A stretch of DNA of 64,000 nt, taken from positions 62,001 through 126,000 of the forward strand of contig NZ_JARXHX010000003.1 in NCBI RefSeq assembly GCF_031127835.1, written 5' to 3'. Below the pieces are notes generated by a model, which saw only the letters and a list, made by a program, of their open reading frames with translations, did no database searches and was not told the DNA's origin. Both the position numbers and the translations under genes were made by a program. The number at the start of each line of letters is the position of its first letter. The first letter of the stretch is position 1. Origin of the DNA: Pelagicoccus sp. SDUM812002. GTDB lineage: Bacteria > Verrucomicrobiota > Verrucomicrobiia > Opitutales > Opitutaceae. Of the stretch, positions 15,687 to 25,017 are shown in pieces.

Positions 15687-16610
15687 TCAGGCTCGCGGAT
15701 GGGCTTGATCGAAAGCTTCCTTCAGCCTCCCGATGTTCACATGCGTATAGATCTGTGTCGTGGAGAGCTTAGCATGACCAAGCAGCTCCTGCACGAGCCG
15801 AAGATCTGCTCCGTTGTCCAACAGATGCGTCGCGTACGAGTGGCGAATCTTATGCGGAGTCAGATCCATCGGAAGATCCGCTAAGGCCAAATACTTTTTC
15901 AGTAACAGCTGGATCCCGCGAGGAGCCCATTTCTTTCGTCGGTTGCTGAGGACCACTGGGTCGCTGAAGGCGGTGCCTACTGCGAACTCTCGTCTCCACT
16001 TGTCCAATACAGCCATGGCCACTCGTCCTAGCGGGCAAATCCGCGACTTCCCGCCTTTTCCCACAATACGAGCTACTCCCTCGTCGAAGCTCACTTGCCC
16101 GTAGGTCAGATCGCAAAGCTCGCTCACGCGGAAGCCAGCTCCGTAAAGCAGCTCCAGCACAAGCCGGTCGCGCCAAGCCTGAAAAGGAGTGATGGCCTCG
16201 TTCTCCAGTAAACGTATGGGACCGTCGATCAGCAGCTTGACCTGCTTCTGCGTCATAAATGCCGGAAGCTTTTTGGGAAGTTTCGGGAGAACGATTCCGA
16301 CCAACGGGTTCGCCTCGATCTTTCCTAGCCGTATCCAGTATTTGAAGAAAGTGCGCAGGCCTGAGATATAGTTGTGGATGGTGCGCCGCGAGACTCGGCG
16401 CTGCTGCTCGATCACGAAATCACGAGCATCCCGCAGGTTCACGTTTTTTAGGCTACCCTCCCAAGTCGTTTCCGCATCTAGGTAATGGAAAAAAGCCTCC
16501 AACGCAGTTTGATAGTTCCGAGCAGTGTAAGCGGAAAGGCGGCGTTCTCCCGTGAGATGCCTCAAAAAGGGATCCATCCAAATCTCACGCCATCGCTCGT
16601 CTTTGCTCAT
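15687..16610 (-). CDS. xerC: XerC/XerD-type tyrosine recombinase
   Basis: A 307-residue tyrosine recombinase of the Xer group, which resolves chromosome dimers at dif. The N-terminal SAM-like DNA-binding domain (about 12-100) is followed by the catalytic domain. All catalytic residues are present: Arg161 (GAGFRVSEL), Lys185 (VGKGGKSR), His253 and Arg256 (HKIRHSYATHLL), His279 (LLGHAKLSTTQ) and Tyr288. Size and absence of phage or integron genes nearby favour a housekeeping Xer protein over a mobile integrase. It lies 31 bases after mazG in the same direction. XerC versus XerD cannot be separated by eye. Confidence 0.88.
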   Translation of the reverse strand: MSKDERWREIWMDPFLRHLTGERRLSAYTARNYQTALEAFFHYLDAETTWEGSLKNVNLRDARDFVIEQQRRVSRRTIHNYISGLRTFFKYWIRLGKIEANPLVGIVLPKLPKKLPAFMTQKQVKLLIDGPIRLLENEAITPFQAWRDRLVLELLYGAGFRVSELCDLTYGQVSFDEGVARIVGKGGKSRICPLGRVAMAVLDKWRREFAVGTAFSDPVVLSNRRKKWAPRGIQLLLKKYLALADLPMDLTPHKIRHSYATHLLDNGADLRLVQELLGHAKLSTTQIYTHVNIGRLKEAFDQAHPRA

Positions 16611-16641
16611 TCTTTAACCCCCTAAAGTGGGAGCGCACCTG

Positions 16642-17334
16642 TCACGCGATTTCCGAACTACCTCCAGCCGACTCGGTCAAATCGTCGCTCTCCGCCATCA
16701 CCCGGCGAGCAAACTTGCGTACGGCGCTCTCCGGATCGATTCCCTTCAAGCGACATGCCGCCGCGATCTCGAAAAGGATATGCCCAGCCGCTTCTTCGTC
16801 CAACTCCTCAGCCATGGCTTCGATCGCTCCCATGTCTACCGCATCGCCTACCGGCAAAGCCCTCTTCTTGATTTGCTTGAAAACGTCATACGCAAAAAGC
16901 AACGCCGGCAGTGCTGGCGGCAGGTCCTTGAACCGAGAGGTGCTGACTGGCTTGTCCGCCTTTTCGGTCGCCTTGATTTCGTCCCACTGCTTAAGGACTG
17001 CATCCGAGTCGTTTAGGTCCACATCGCCAAAAACGTGAGGATGGCGACGGATGAGCTTTTCATTAATCTCAACGGCTACCGCTTCGAAGTCAAAATGCCC
17101 CGACTCTTTCGCCAGCTGGGCGTGAAAGACGACCTGCAATAAGACATCGCCCAACTCCTCTCGCATGTGGTCCATGTCGAGCGTGTCGAGCGTCTCCAAC
17201 AATTCGCTACACTCGTCGACCAAGCACTGGGCGATCGACTGGTGATCCTGTTCTATGTCCCACGGGCAACCTCCAGGTCCCCTGAGACGAGCCATTGTCT
17301 CTACCAACTCTTCAATTGCACTCACGAATGTCAT
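16642..17334 (-). CDS. mazG: Nucleoside triphosphate pyrophosphohydrolase MazG
   Basis: MazG hydrolyses nucleoside triphosphates to monophosphate and pyrophosphate, cleaning up aberrant nucleotides. The ATG at 17334 gives the canonical start, then LRGPGGCPWDIEQDHQSI, ECSELLETLD and the metal-binding EELGDVLLQVVFHAQLA. The second MazG half has RRHPHVFGDVDLND and KQWDEIKATEK, with a C-terminal helix pair. At 230 residues it is somewhat shorter than the 263-residue E. coli enzyme. It probably forms an operon with the downstream xer gene. Confidence 0.93.
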   Translation of the reverse strand: MTFVSAIEELVETMARLRGPGGCPWDIEQDHQSIAQCLVDECSELLETLDTLDMDHMREELGDVLLQVVFHAQLAKESGHFDFEAVAVEINEKLIRRHPHVFGDVDLNDSDAVLKQWDEIKATEKADKPVSTSRFKDLPPALPALLFAYDVFKQIKKRALPVGDAVDMGAIEAMAEELDEEAAGHILFEIAAACRLKGIDPESAVRKFARRVMAESDDLTESAGGSSEIA

Positions 17335-17413
17335 CAAGCGGAGGACCCTTTCGCATGGCAACGATGGAATAAGGCCAGCTTGTGGCTCTCCACGCGAATG
17401 TAACCTTCACTTC

Positions 17414-18769
17414 TCACTCACTGGCGATTCGCCACGCCAACACCGCCCAGCCAGAAAATATGGCAAGCACGATCAGCAACGATATGCTCGCCCCCAACAT
17501 CGCCACCGTGGGCAAAGCGAGCGCCGTCACCAACCCCCCTCCCATGATCGGCTCGTAAAAGGGTTGTTTGTCGGCGTACGCCTTTAGCGCATCGGTTTTC
17601 CCTTTCGGATCCACAACATTAATAAGCATGATGCCCGATGCCGTAGTAGCAGTGCCACCACCCAAATCGCCCAATCCATAGGCGTACCAAGGCTTTCGAT
17701 AAACCCTCGGTCCTACCACGAATAGCAGTGCCAAATTCCATGCCAGTCCCGCCCCGCAGAGTATCACGATAGCGAGCCAGTTTTGGCCAAGCGTTTTCAG
17801 GGAAAGCGTAGCCAAGGCGCCGGCTATGACCATATCGAGAGCAACTGAAGAGATCTTCTCGAAAAGATCACGATCGAACAGCAAATCCCATCGCATGACC
17901 TGCAGCAAAGCTTGGACTCCCATCCCGACGAGCAGTACGACCGAAAACAAAGGCAGATACTCAGAAATATAATTCTCGGCCCCATCTCCGCGTATCCACT
18001 TCTCCAGCGCCTGCAAACCGCTCAGTACTGCCCAACCTAGGGCGACTACAATTCCCACCATGGCAAGATGAACGGTCAGTCGCCCCGTTAATGGATTGGG
18101 CTGAAAACGTTGGGGAATGTCCGGTTCGCCTTCCTCGTTACCTGGTTCCGCTTCGGACTCAGAATCGATTCCCTCGTACCGCCGTTTCAACGCATTTGCA
18201 AGAAACGGTCCACCTACGACACCGGCCAACACACCCACTGTAGCGACCGCGAGTGCGAGGTCTTGTCCGTCGCCGAAGCCGAGCTGCGAGAAATTGCTCC
18301 CGAGCCCCGCAGCCGTACCATGGCCGCCCTGAAAGCCGATCGCTATGAGTGGACCAATAAGTTCGTCCAGCCCCAGCAGCGGGCCCAAAATCAATACGGC
18401 TAGCGACAGACCCACTACATATTGGCCCCAAGCAAAGAGGTGGCCCATGACGATTTGTGGTTTGGCTCGTTCCCAGATCGCACCAATCGGCTCGAACTTT
18501 CTCCCTAGCATAAGACAAGCAAATACAATTGTGATGAACATGCCCGGAAATTTCTTCAATGTCGCGTAAAACGTATCCACTTTCTCTGACGAAAGAAAAG
18601 GAACCCATCCTGTCCCCAGAATTTGAGGTCCAATCAGCAAAGCGAGCAGCCCTCCCAAAACGGCTCCAGGAAGAGCAAAACGCCGCAGCAACGGCGAGAA
18701 TTTCCCGATCAGGTTTCCCAGAAAAACGAGAAGTACCGCTCCAAAGAGTGTTAAGTAGAATTCAGTCAT
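17414..18769 (-). CDS. gltS: Sodium/glutamate symporter (GltS family)
   Basis: An inner-membrane transporter of 451 residues with about ten hydrophobic helices. The N-terminus (FLGNLIGKFSPLLRRFALPGAVLGGLL) and the pore-loop-like GFQGGHGTAAGLGSNFSQLGF and GLGDLGGGTATTASGIMLINVV match the two reentrant loops of GltS. A charged cytoplasmic loop (about 208-228, rich in Glu) splits the two halves. It would import glutamate or a related acid with sodium, which fits a marine lifestyle. It is about 80 bases upstream of mazG with no functional link apparent. Confidence 0.87.
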   Translation of the reverse strand: MTEFYLTLFGAVLLVFLGNLIGKFSPLLRRFALPGAVLGGLLALLIGPQILGTGWVPFLSSEKVDTFYATLKKFPGMFITIVFACLMLGRKFEPIGAIWERAKPQIVMGHLFAWGQYVVGLSLAVLILGPLLGLDELIGPLIAIGFQGGHGTAAGLGSNFSQLGFGDGQDLALAVATVGVLAGVVGGPFLANALKRRYEGIDSESEAEPGNEEGEPDIPQRFQPNPLTGRLTVHLAMVGIVVALGWAVLSGLQALEKWIRGDGAENYISEYLPLFSVVLLVGMGVQALLQVMRWDLLFDRDLFEKISSVALDMVIAGALATLSLKTLGQNWLAIVILCGAGLAWNLALLFVVGPRVYRKPWYAYGLGDLGGGTATTASGIMLINVVDPKGKTDALKAYADKQPFYEPIMGGGLVTALALPTVAMLGASISLLIVLAIFSGWAVLAWRIASE

Positions 18770-18962
18770 ACAAGCAGGCGAAACGTAACAGCCTCACTGT
18801 CGGGGCTGCAAATTGCGTACCAAAAGCTGGCATGAACAAATCAGCCCAGCCGATCAGAGCTCAGAGCGACCGGGAGAGACACACCTTCCGCAACGGTACG
18901 GTGGCGCTAGTTCCTACACGTTTGTTTTCGGTCTGCGCGATCAAACACCCTACGGTGATCGC

Positions 18963-19811
18963 CTATCTCACTACCGGCATATCCGCCCCCGGAAAGTCGT
19001 CCGGCACTGGACGCGTCACCTCTCCCGTAGCTGCCCACTCCAAGCCGCGGAAAAGGGTTTCGAGGAAACCAACGCACTTCATAGCGAGCGGGGTCTCCGT
19101 ATCCGCGGCCCCCACATGGCCAAGCGTTGTGTGAAAAATTCGCCCTTTGCCGTACTCGATACTCATCAGCATGGGCTCGTTCTCTCCGGTGCCGTTCTCG
19201 ATTTCCGGCCCAGCCATGGTGGTGGCGAGAACGGTGAGATTTTTGGCAGGACCGCGCAACTGGCTGTACTGCTCGTCGATGGCGTGCAGCCACGCTTCCG
19301 GCAAGTCTCGCATGATGGGATGATCAGGCGTCCTTGTCTCAAGCAAGTACTCGAAAGGGTCCGGGTGCATTGCCTCGCCTGGACCGTCGTCAAAAACCAC
19401 TGCCCCTTTGCGCCAGCGAACCTTAGGCCCGGACGCTTCATTGCGGCCTCCCCAGCCACCGACTCCGATCATCTCGTTAAACGCGACCCAGTCAGGAAAG
19501 GCGTTATCGGTGGCGTGATAAGATACCAATCCCCCACCGTCTTGCATGTATTGTTCGAATGCGGCTTTGGTCGCCTCCGGCCAACTGTCTCCCTCGTAGT
19601 CGAGAAGAATCACATCATAGTCGTTCCAAGTAGGCTCGAAGCCAGCGAAGTCCTCACCCTCCGCCGGCGTGACAAACGTATCCAGTTCAAACATACCGTC
19701 GCCGTTCACTGCCAGCTTGAGTGCCTCGCTGCTGACTTTCCAGTTGTGCCATTGGTTGGATTGCCCTGTCACGAGCGCCACCTTGATTTTATTTTCCATA
19801 AATTCTGTCAT
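18963..19811 (-). CDS. ThuA-domain protein
   Basis: A 282-residue ThuA-like protein with a class I glutamine amidotransferase-like fold. ThuA domains are common in Verrucomicrobiota and Planctomycetota and are associated with sugar utilisation; their reaction is poorly defined. Visible are the first strand VALVTGQSNQWHNW, YDVILLDYEGDSWP, the loop GGGLVSYHATDNAFPDW, DHPIMRDLPEAW and GKGRIFHTTLGH. No signal peptide is seen. The start has a GGAG sequence 11 bases before it; a second ATG four codons on is possible. It lies 33 bases after an unknown gene in the same direction. Confidence 0.85.
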   Translation of the reverse strand: MTEFMENKIKVALVTGQSNQWHNWKVSSEALKLAVNGDGMFELDTFVTPAEGEDFAGFEPTWNDYDVILLDYEGDSWPEATKAAFEQYMQDGGGLVSYHATDNAFPDWVAFNEMIGVGGWGGRNEASGPKVRWRKGAVVFDDGPGEAMHPDPFEYLLETRTPDHPIMRDLPEAWLHAIDEQYSQLRGPAKNLTVLATTMAGPEIENGTGENEPMLMSIEYGKGRIFHTTLGHVGAADTETPLAMKCVGFLETLFRGLEWAATGEVTRPVPDDFPGADMPVVR

Positions 19812-19844
19812 GCTAAAAATCTCCGTATTCGATTTATAAACCCT

Positions 19845-20273
19845 TCAAGATTGAAGTCTTGGTTGCCGCACCACTCCCCCCCTCGCTGTACGAACTGTTT
19901 CGTCAGTCCACTTGATTGCAGCATCAAGGTCATGGAATAAACCATTGGGAAAACCTTGCAAGGCCATGCTCTCCAAGCGAAAACAGTTAACTGTAGCCTT
20001 GGAATACGCCACTACTGCGAATGAGCACCAGAGTGGATTTTCCATCCGAGCCCGGGCCAGCAAACTGGGATCGCTGGGATTTCCGGATACCCGATTTCCA
20101 ATGTACCCCCAAGGCTCAGTAAAGCTACTCGAGGAAATTTCGACCACTTGCTCGTAAAGATCGCCCGTCTGTCGATCTATTTCCCGGTGGGGCGTCACCA
20201 CCATATACAGGTCATAGACGTCGATTCTACCGAAGTAGAGTTCGACCGTCTTCAGAATATCGAACCGAGCCAT
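19845..20273 (-). CDS. Uncharacterised protein
   Basis: A small soluble protein of about 142 residues. The start at 20273 (MARFDILKTVEL) is preferred over one 45 bases upstream, which would add a hydrophobic leader. It reads as alternating strands and helices: YDLYMVVTP, YEQVVEISSSSFTEPWGYIGNRVS, CSFAVVAYSKATVNCFRLE, LDAAIKWTDE. The order of a PWGYIxNR strand, a central strand with a Cys/Ser-rich core and a C-terminal DLDAAIKW helix recalls SpoIIAA/STAS-like proteins seen widely in Bacteroidota and related groups, but I cannot name a family. It is the likely first gene of a pair with the ThuA protein. Confidence 0.62.
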   Translation of the reverse strand: MARFDILKTVELYFGRIDVYDLYMVVTPHREIDRQTGDLYEQVVEISSSSFTEPWGYIGNRVSGNPSDPSLLARARMENPLWCSFAVVAYSKATVNCFRLESMALQGFPNGLFHDLDAAIKWTDETVRTARGGVVRQPRLQS

Positions 20274-20411
20274 CAAAAGTGAAAGAAACGCAAGGCTAGC
20301 CAAAGGCAAGTCGAACACTGAAAGCGATTACTCTAACAAAAAAACACTATCGACTCGACCCCCGCCAGACGCCTCACTATCCACCCCAAATCGCAAAATA
20401 TCCGCAAAGCC

Positions 20412-20903
20412 ATGTCAGATAAAAAACCTCTCGTCGGAATCATAATGGGCAGCAACTCGGACTGGCCCACCATCTCGCAAGCGGCGGACGTCCTCGAATC
20501 ATTCGGCGTCCCCTACGAGGCCGAGGTCGTTTCCGCCCACCGCACTCCCGAAAAGATGTACGACTACGCCAAGACGGCGAAGTCTCGCGGGCTGAAATGT
20601 ATCATCGCCGGAGCAGGCGGTGCTGCGCACCTGCCAGGCATGGTTTCCGCACTCACCACTCTCCCTGTCCTCGGTATTCCTGTGGAGTCGAAGGCTCTCA
20701 AGGGATTGGACTCACTTCTTTCCATAGTACAAATGCCAGGCGGCGTACCCACCGCAACCTTCGCGATCGGAGCCGCAGGCGCCAAGAACGCCGCGCTCTT
20801 CGCGATATCGATCCTCGCCCTCACCGACGACTCCCTCAGCCAAAAGCTGGATGAATTCCGCGAGAAGCAGAAGGCCAAGGTCGAATCCATGGAGCTCAAA
20901 TGA
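20412..20903 (+). CDS. purE: N5-carboxyaminoimidazole ribonucleotide mutase
   Basis: Class I PurE moves the carboxyl group of N5-CAIR to give CAIR in purine synthesis. The signature [20 protein letters not shown] at the N-terminus and [13 protein letters not shown], with the catalytic His in SAHRTP, are plain. [11 protein letters not shown] and the [13 protein letters not shown] loop complete the active site. The 163-residue length is standard. The stop overlaps the purK start by four bases (ATGA), so the two are translationally coupled and work in sequence. Confidence 0.97.
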   Translation: MSDKKPLVGIIMGSNSDWPTISQAADVLESFGVPYEAEVVSAHRTPEKMYDYAKTAKSRGLKCIIAGAGGAAHLPGMVSALTTLPVLGIPVESKALKGLDSLLSIVQMPGGVPTATFAIGAAGAKNAALFAISILALTDDSLSQKLDEFREKQKAKVESMELK

Positions 20904-22024
20904 TCGCACCTGGTTCTACAATCGGTATCCTCGGCGGTGGTCAACTCGGTCGCATGACCGGACAAGCAGCTCGTTCCCTCGGTTACGGCTTCGTGGTTTT
21001 CGAGCCTCAGCGTCGCTGTCCGGCGGGGCATGTAGCCGACCTCGAGATCAACGCCAAGTACTCGGACAAGTCGGCCCTCGAGCTCCTCGCGGACTCTTCC
21101 GACGTAGTGACTTACGAGTTCGAGAACGTCCCAGTCGAAGCGACACACGAACTTGAGGAGAAAGTCACCTTACATCCGCGTCCGGAAATCTTGCACATTT
21201 GCCAGAATAGGGAACGTGAAAAGAACTTCCTTCGAGACAACGGCATCCCTTGCGCCCCGTTTGCCATCGTGGATTCGCTCGACGACCTAGACCGAGCGAT
21301 TGCAGAAATCGGAACTCCCGCCGTGCTCAAGACCGCTGCCTTTGGCTATGACGGAAAAGGCCAGCTCAAAATCAGTAACGAAAATCCGGATACCGCCGCA
21401 ATTTGGAAGGAATTTGGCGAACATCGAGCCGTCCTAGAGGGTTGGATGGACTTCACCATGGAGATCTCCGTGTTGGTAGCTGCCAACGAACAAGGCGAAG
21501 TTTCCACCTTCCCTGTCGCCGAGAATATCCACACCAACCACATTCTCGACTACTCTATCGTACCGGCCCGTATCTCTCCTGAGCTTCGAGCCGAAGCGGA
21601 AGGATTGGCCAAGGAAATCGCTCGCAAGCTCGGCTTAGTCGGTTTGCTCGGTGTCGAGTTATTCATCTTACGCGATGGCACCATTGCGGTAAACGAGCTT
21701 GCTCCGCGCCCTCACAACTCAGGACACTACACCATCGACGCCTGCGTTACCTCCCAGTTCGAGCAATTTGTCCGTGCCGTTTGCGGTTTGCCACTCGGTT
21801 CCACAAAATTGCTCAGTCCCGTAACCATGGTAAACATCCTCGGCGACGCTTGGATTGGCCGCCAACCCGATTTCGCGGAGCTCCTCAAACATCCCTCCGC
21901 CAAGCTTCACTTATACGGCAAGGCCCAAGCTAGAGTTGGCCGCAAGATGGGACACTTCTGTGTCTTGGCCGATTCCGCTGACACATCCTTCGAACTCGCA
22001 AAAAAGCTCAAAGCGAAGCTATAA
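20900..22024 (+). CDS. purK: N5-carboxyaminoimidazole ribonucleotide synthase
   Basis: PurK makes N5-CAIR from AIR, bicarbonate and ATP, and PurE then uses the product. The ATP-grasp protein begins [16 protein letters not shown], followed by YEFENVP, the phosphate-loop region [11 protein letters not shown], and the metal-binding [16 protein letters not shown]. The C-terminal beta domain is normal. At 374 residues it is full length. It has a four-base overlap with purE. Gene pairing of class I purE with purK confirms the bacterial two-enzyme route to CAIR. Confidence 0.97.
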   Translation: MIAPGSTIGILGGGQLGRMTGQAARSLGYGFVVFEPQRRCPAGHVADLEINAKYSDKSALELLADSSDVVTYEFENVPVEATHELEEKVTLHPRPEILHICQNREREKNFLRDNGIPCAPFAIVDSLDDLDRAIAEIGTPAVLKTAAFGYDGKGQLKISNENPDTAAIWKEFGEHRAVLEGWMDFTMEISVLVAANEQGEVSTFPVAENIHTNHILDYSIVPARISPELRAEAEGLAKEIARKLGLVGLLGVELFILRDGTIAVNELAPRPHNSGHYTIDACVTSQFEQFVRAVCGLPLGSTKLLSPVTMVNILGDAWIGRQPDFAELLKHPSAKLHLYGKAQARVGRKMGHFCVLADSADTSFELAKKLKAKL

Positions 22025-22058
22025 CGTAGTAGCGCGGGGCAAACACCGCAGAACGGGG

Positions 22059-22994
22059 CTACAAGCCTTTTGCTGCTTCCAAGAACTCTATCGGGTTCCA
22101 GGCTTTCTTCACCGAACGCTTGACGATGTTGCGGTCGCGATCGACCAGAACAGTGGCAAGGCTGTGGATGATGTCGTCTCCCGTGTTGATATGGGTCAGG
22201 GCCATACTCTTGATGAGTTGCCGTACCGAATCCCGTTCGCCAGTCACGAAACGAAAATTTTCTCCATCGATCCCGTAGGCCTCAGCATAGGTCCGCAATA
22301 CGCTCGGTGTATCGAACTTGGGATCGAGCGTCACGGATACGAATTCGAGGTCGTCCAATCCAGCCTCTTTGGCCAGGCGCTGTAGCGTTGCCATCTTCGA
22401 AGTCGAAAGCGGACACATTTCTGCGTCGGTGCATCGGGTGAAGATGAAATTGAGCATGAAGGGCTTACCGAGGTAACGAGTCGGTGTGACCGTATCGCCA
22501 AACTGATCCACCAAGGCGAATTCGGGAAACGCATCCCCTTCCGCGAGGTAATAGCCGGCGCCTAGATCCTCAACTGTCTCCTCCAAACGCTTGTTCACCC
22601 GGCGCATCGTTTCCGCCGCCTCATCGTCGATCTTCCAGATCTTGATCAAGCGAAACCCCCCATCCTCGTCGCGAACCATACGGGCCTTGATCTGGTCGCC
22701 TTTCTTGAAAACTTTCACGTCGCCAGGGCTCACTCGAAATACCATTGTCATGGGCGGCATGAAATCCGGGATCTCCTCGTGCGCCACCGTCATGGCCAAC
22801 CCCTCGACTTCGACCGCCTGAACCACTCCTAGCAGAGGGTGGCCCTCCTCATTTTCATCTTCTTGACTTTCGGTTTTTTGAGCGCATCCCAGAAGCCCTG
22901 CCAAAGCCGACGCGACTAGCAGCATTCGAAAAAGGGAGCTTTTCGTAAGCGAATTGAACCTGAAAAGAGAGTGATTGCTGAGTCCCGAATCCAT
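22059..22994 (-). CDS. SCO1/SenC copper chaperone with N-terminal CusF-like domain
   Basis: A copper-delivery lipoprotein for cytochrome oxidase assembly. A signal with lipobox (MLLVASALAGLLGC) is followed by a CusF-like copper-binding domain (about residues 50-125; MPPMTMVFRVSPGDVKVFKKGD, methionine-rich). A SCO1/thioredoxin-fold domain comes next (about 150-312; YLGKPFMLNFIFTRCTDAEMCPLS). The cysteine pair is C-X5-C rather than the usual C-X3-C. The second copper ligand histidine appears to be in DIIHSLATVLVDRD. It is divergent from ctaA-ctaB, which make the haem A for the same enzyme, so a shared oxidase-assembly role is well supported. The start at 22994 or 22925 cannot be decided. Confidence 0.9.
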   Translation of the reverse strand: MDSGLSNHSLFRFNSLTKSSLFRMLLVASALAGLLGCAQKTESQEDENEEGHPLLGVVQAVEVEGLAMTVAHEEIPDFMPPMTMVFRVSPGDVKVFKKGDQIKARMVRDEDGGFRLIKIWKIDDEAAETMRRVNKRLEETVEDLGAGYYLAEGDAFPEFALVDQFGDTVTPTRYLGKPFMLNFIFTRCTDAEMCPLSTSKMATLQRLAKEAGLDDLEFVSVTLDPKFDTPSVLRTYAEAYGIDGENFRFVTGERDSVRQLIKSMALTHINTGDDIIHSLATVLVDRDRNIVKRSVKKAWNPIEFLEAAKGL

Positions 22995-23027
22995 TGTGCT
23001 CCGGTAGACAAACGATCCGCCAAGAAG

Positions 23028-24077
23028 ATGCCAGCAAAAGCACAAAATCATAACGAAATCCGATACCTGCCAGTACTATTCTGGACAAGTCTCGGCGCCC
23101 TCGTGTGGATCACCCTCCTCCTATACGCCGGAGGGTTCACCACCACCATCCGCGCCGGCATGGCATTCTTGGATTGGCCGCTCTCCAACGGATCCATTAA
23201 CCCCGAAGGCTGGCTTCAGGACAAGGACATGGCTGCAGAGCATTCTCACCGCCTACTGGGCATGGTGATGGGACTGCTTTCAATCTTCCTCTGCGTACTG
23301 GCCCACGTCAGAAAAGCATCCCCCTCAGTCCGCAGGATGGGTAACTGGCTCGTCATCATCGTCATCACTCAAGGCCTCTTGGGCGGTCTCCGCGTGAAGC
23401 TCGACGCTCTCAACCTCGAGATCGACCACAATCTCTACGCCCAAAGCTTCGCCGTCGCCCACGCGACCTTAGCTCAGCTATTCCTCTGCTTGCTCGTGGC
23501 TTTCGTCATCAGCACTAGCCGATCCTGGATCGAACGAAACGCGGGCTTCACTTCTGCCCCGTCTCCTAGCCTAACGACTTTTGGCTATGTCGCTTGCGGC
23601 GCCACAGTGGCCCAGCTCATCGTAGGAGCAATCATGCGGCACGCCCACGCCGGATTGGCGATCCCTACGTTTCCCCTGACACCTCACGACACTTTAATCC
23701 CACCCGTTTTCAATTTCGCGATCGGCATCCACTTCGCCCACCGCGTTGGCGCCGTCATCGTGACAGTCGCGATTATAGCCTTTTGCATTCGCGTTTGGAA
23801 GGACAGCGCCTCACGCAAGGCTATGGGTAAATCGGCGGCAGGACTGCTGGCTCTTCTTCTGGTACAAGTCGCGCTCGGTGCCCTCGTGATCTGGAAAGTT
23901 CGCAACGAGCACGTCACGACCTTGCATATGCTCAACGGTGCCTTCACTTTAGCCCTTTGCTGGTCAATGACGTACAGAAGCCTAAAGCCTAAATTCAACG
24001 CTAATTCCGCCGCCTCGACTCGGGGCGCCGCAATCGTGGACAGCCCTTCTGCCATCGGCCAAACTGCAAAAGCGTGA
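23028..24077 (+). CDS. ctaA: Haem A synthase (CtaA/COX15)
   Basis: CtaA oxidises the C8 methyl of haem O to the formyl of haem A for cytochrome oxidase. The 349-residue protein has eight hydrophobic helices in two four-helix repeats. Histidine sites seen are EHSHRLLGM, AVAHATLAQL, IHFAHRVGA and VTTLHMLNG, the paired haem ligands. The ATG at 23028 is chosen because an upstream in-frame start would run into the start of the divergent SCO1 gene. The stop overlaps the ctaB start by four bases (GTGA). Confidence 0.93.
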   Translation: MPAKAQNHNEIRYLPVLFWTSLGALVWITLLLYAGGFTTTIRAGMAFLDWPLSNGSINPEGWLQDKDMAAEHSHRLLGMVMGLLSIFLCVLAHVRKASPSVRRMGNWLVIIVITQGLLGGLRVKLDALNLEIDHNLYAQSFAVAHATLAQLFLCLLVAFVISTSRSWIERNAGFTSAPSPSLTTFGYVACGATVAQLIVGAIMRHAHAGLAIPTFPLTPHDTLIPPVFNFAIGIHFAHRVGAVIVTVAIIAFCIRVWKDSASRKAMGKSAAGLLALLLVQVALGALVIWKVRNEHVTTLHMLNGAFTLALCWSMTYRSLKPKFNANSAASTRGAAIVDSPSAIGQTAKA

Positions 24078-25009
24078 GCCTAGAACCTTCAAAACGAGTC
24101 GATCTGACTCCCGCTGCTACCTTGTCCGATCGCACCGAAAATAAAGCTATTGCTTGGTCTGCCTACTACGAACTGACCAAACCACGCCTCAGCCTCCTTT
24201 CCGTAATCACTGCCCTCGTCGGCTACCTCGCAGCCTTGCCCGAAAGGAACGTGACAGTGCTCGTCTTTTTCCTCGGGGGCACCGCCATCTGCGCTGCCGG
24301 TGCCGCAACGCTCAATCAATTCATTGAGCGGGAAACGGACGCTTTGATGAAGCGTACCCGCGAGCGCCCGCTGCCCGCTGGACAGGTTTCACCAAACGTG
24401 GCGCTCTGGTTGGGCATCGCCCTTTCCTGCGTAGGTGTCACATCCCTCTGGCTCGGAGCGAACCCGCTCGCAGGAGCGCTGGGACTCGCCACCATCCTGA
24501 CCTACATCGCGATTTACACGCCTCTCAAGCTCAAGACCCGATGGGCCACCGAAATCGGAGCCCTACCGGGTGCTTTGCCACCGCTGATCGGTTGGGCCGC
24601 AGCGGAGGGCCGCATCTCGCCGCTCGGCTGGATCCTCTTCGGCATCCTCGCATTCTGGCAGATGCCGCATTTCATGGCCATCGCGTGGACATTCAGAAAG
24701 GACTACGGCTCGGCAGGCTTTCCGATGCTCACGGTAGTCGACCCCAGTGGCCGCAAGGCGGGGATCTGGGCCACCGTCAACGCTGTCGCCTTACTTCTCG
24801 TCAGCCTGCTTCCCATCTTCCTTGGTCTATGCGGATGGCTCTACACCGTGGTCGCCGCGATCTTTGGCGTCTGGTATCTCGTTCGCTCCGTCGCGTTCGC
24901 AACTGCCAGTAATCGCGACGGCGTCGCTCGCAAACTTTTCTTCAACTCGATTCTCTACCTACCGGCGGTACTCTTCACCTTGGTAATTGATCGTTGGATA
25001 CTCATTTAG
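24074..25009 (+). CDS. ctaB: Protohaem IX farnesyltransferase (haem O synthase)
   Basis: CtaB adds a farnesyl chain to haem B to give haem O, the substrate of CtaA. This UbiA-family membrane enzyme has nine helices and both aspartate-rich sites. The first is NQFIERETDALMKRTRERPL and the second lies in the loop around YTPLKLKTRWATEIGALPGA. The start is GTG, overlapping the ctaA stop. At 311 residues it has normal length. The order ctaA-ctaB-DUF420 is a familiar oxidase-assembly set, although the oxidase subunit genes are not in the window. Confidence 0.95.
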   Translation: MSLEPSKRVDLTPAATLSDRTENKAIAWSAYYELTKPRLSLLSVITALVGYLAALPERNVTVLVFFLGGTAICAAGAATLNQFIERETDALMKRTRERPLPAGQVSPNVALWLGIALSCVGVTSLWLGANPLAGALGLATILTYIAIYTPLKLKTRWATEIGALPGALPPLIGWAAAEGRISPLGWILFGILAFWQMPHFMAIAWTFRKDYGSAGFPMLTVVDPSGRKAGIWATVNAVALLLVSLLPIFLGLCGWLYTVVAAIFGVWYLVRSVAFATASNRDGVARKLFFNSILYLPAVLFTLVIDRWILI

Positions 25010-25017
25010 ATCGATTA

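Noticed and set aside
15687-16610. A mobile-element integrase
   Set aside because: The protein has a normal Xer size and layout, lies beside mazG, and there are no attachment-site repeats, tRNA or phage genes nearby.
18813-19940. A 375-codon plus-strand frame opposite the ThuA gene
   Set aside because: It is the antisense shadow of the ThuA protein and its upstream neighbour; the opposite strand has recognisable domain motifs and this one has none.
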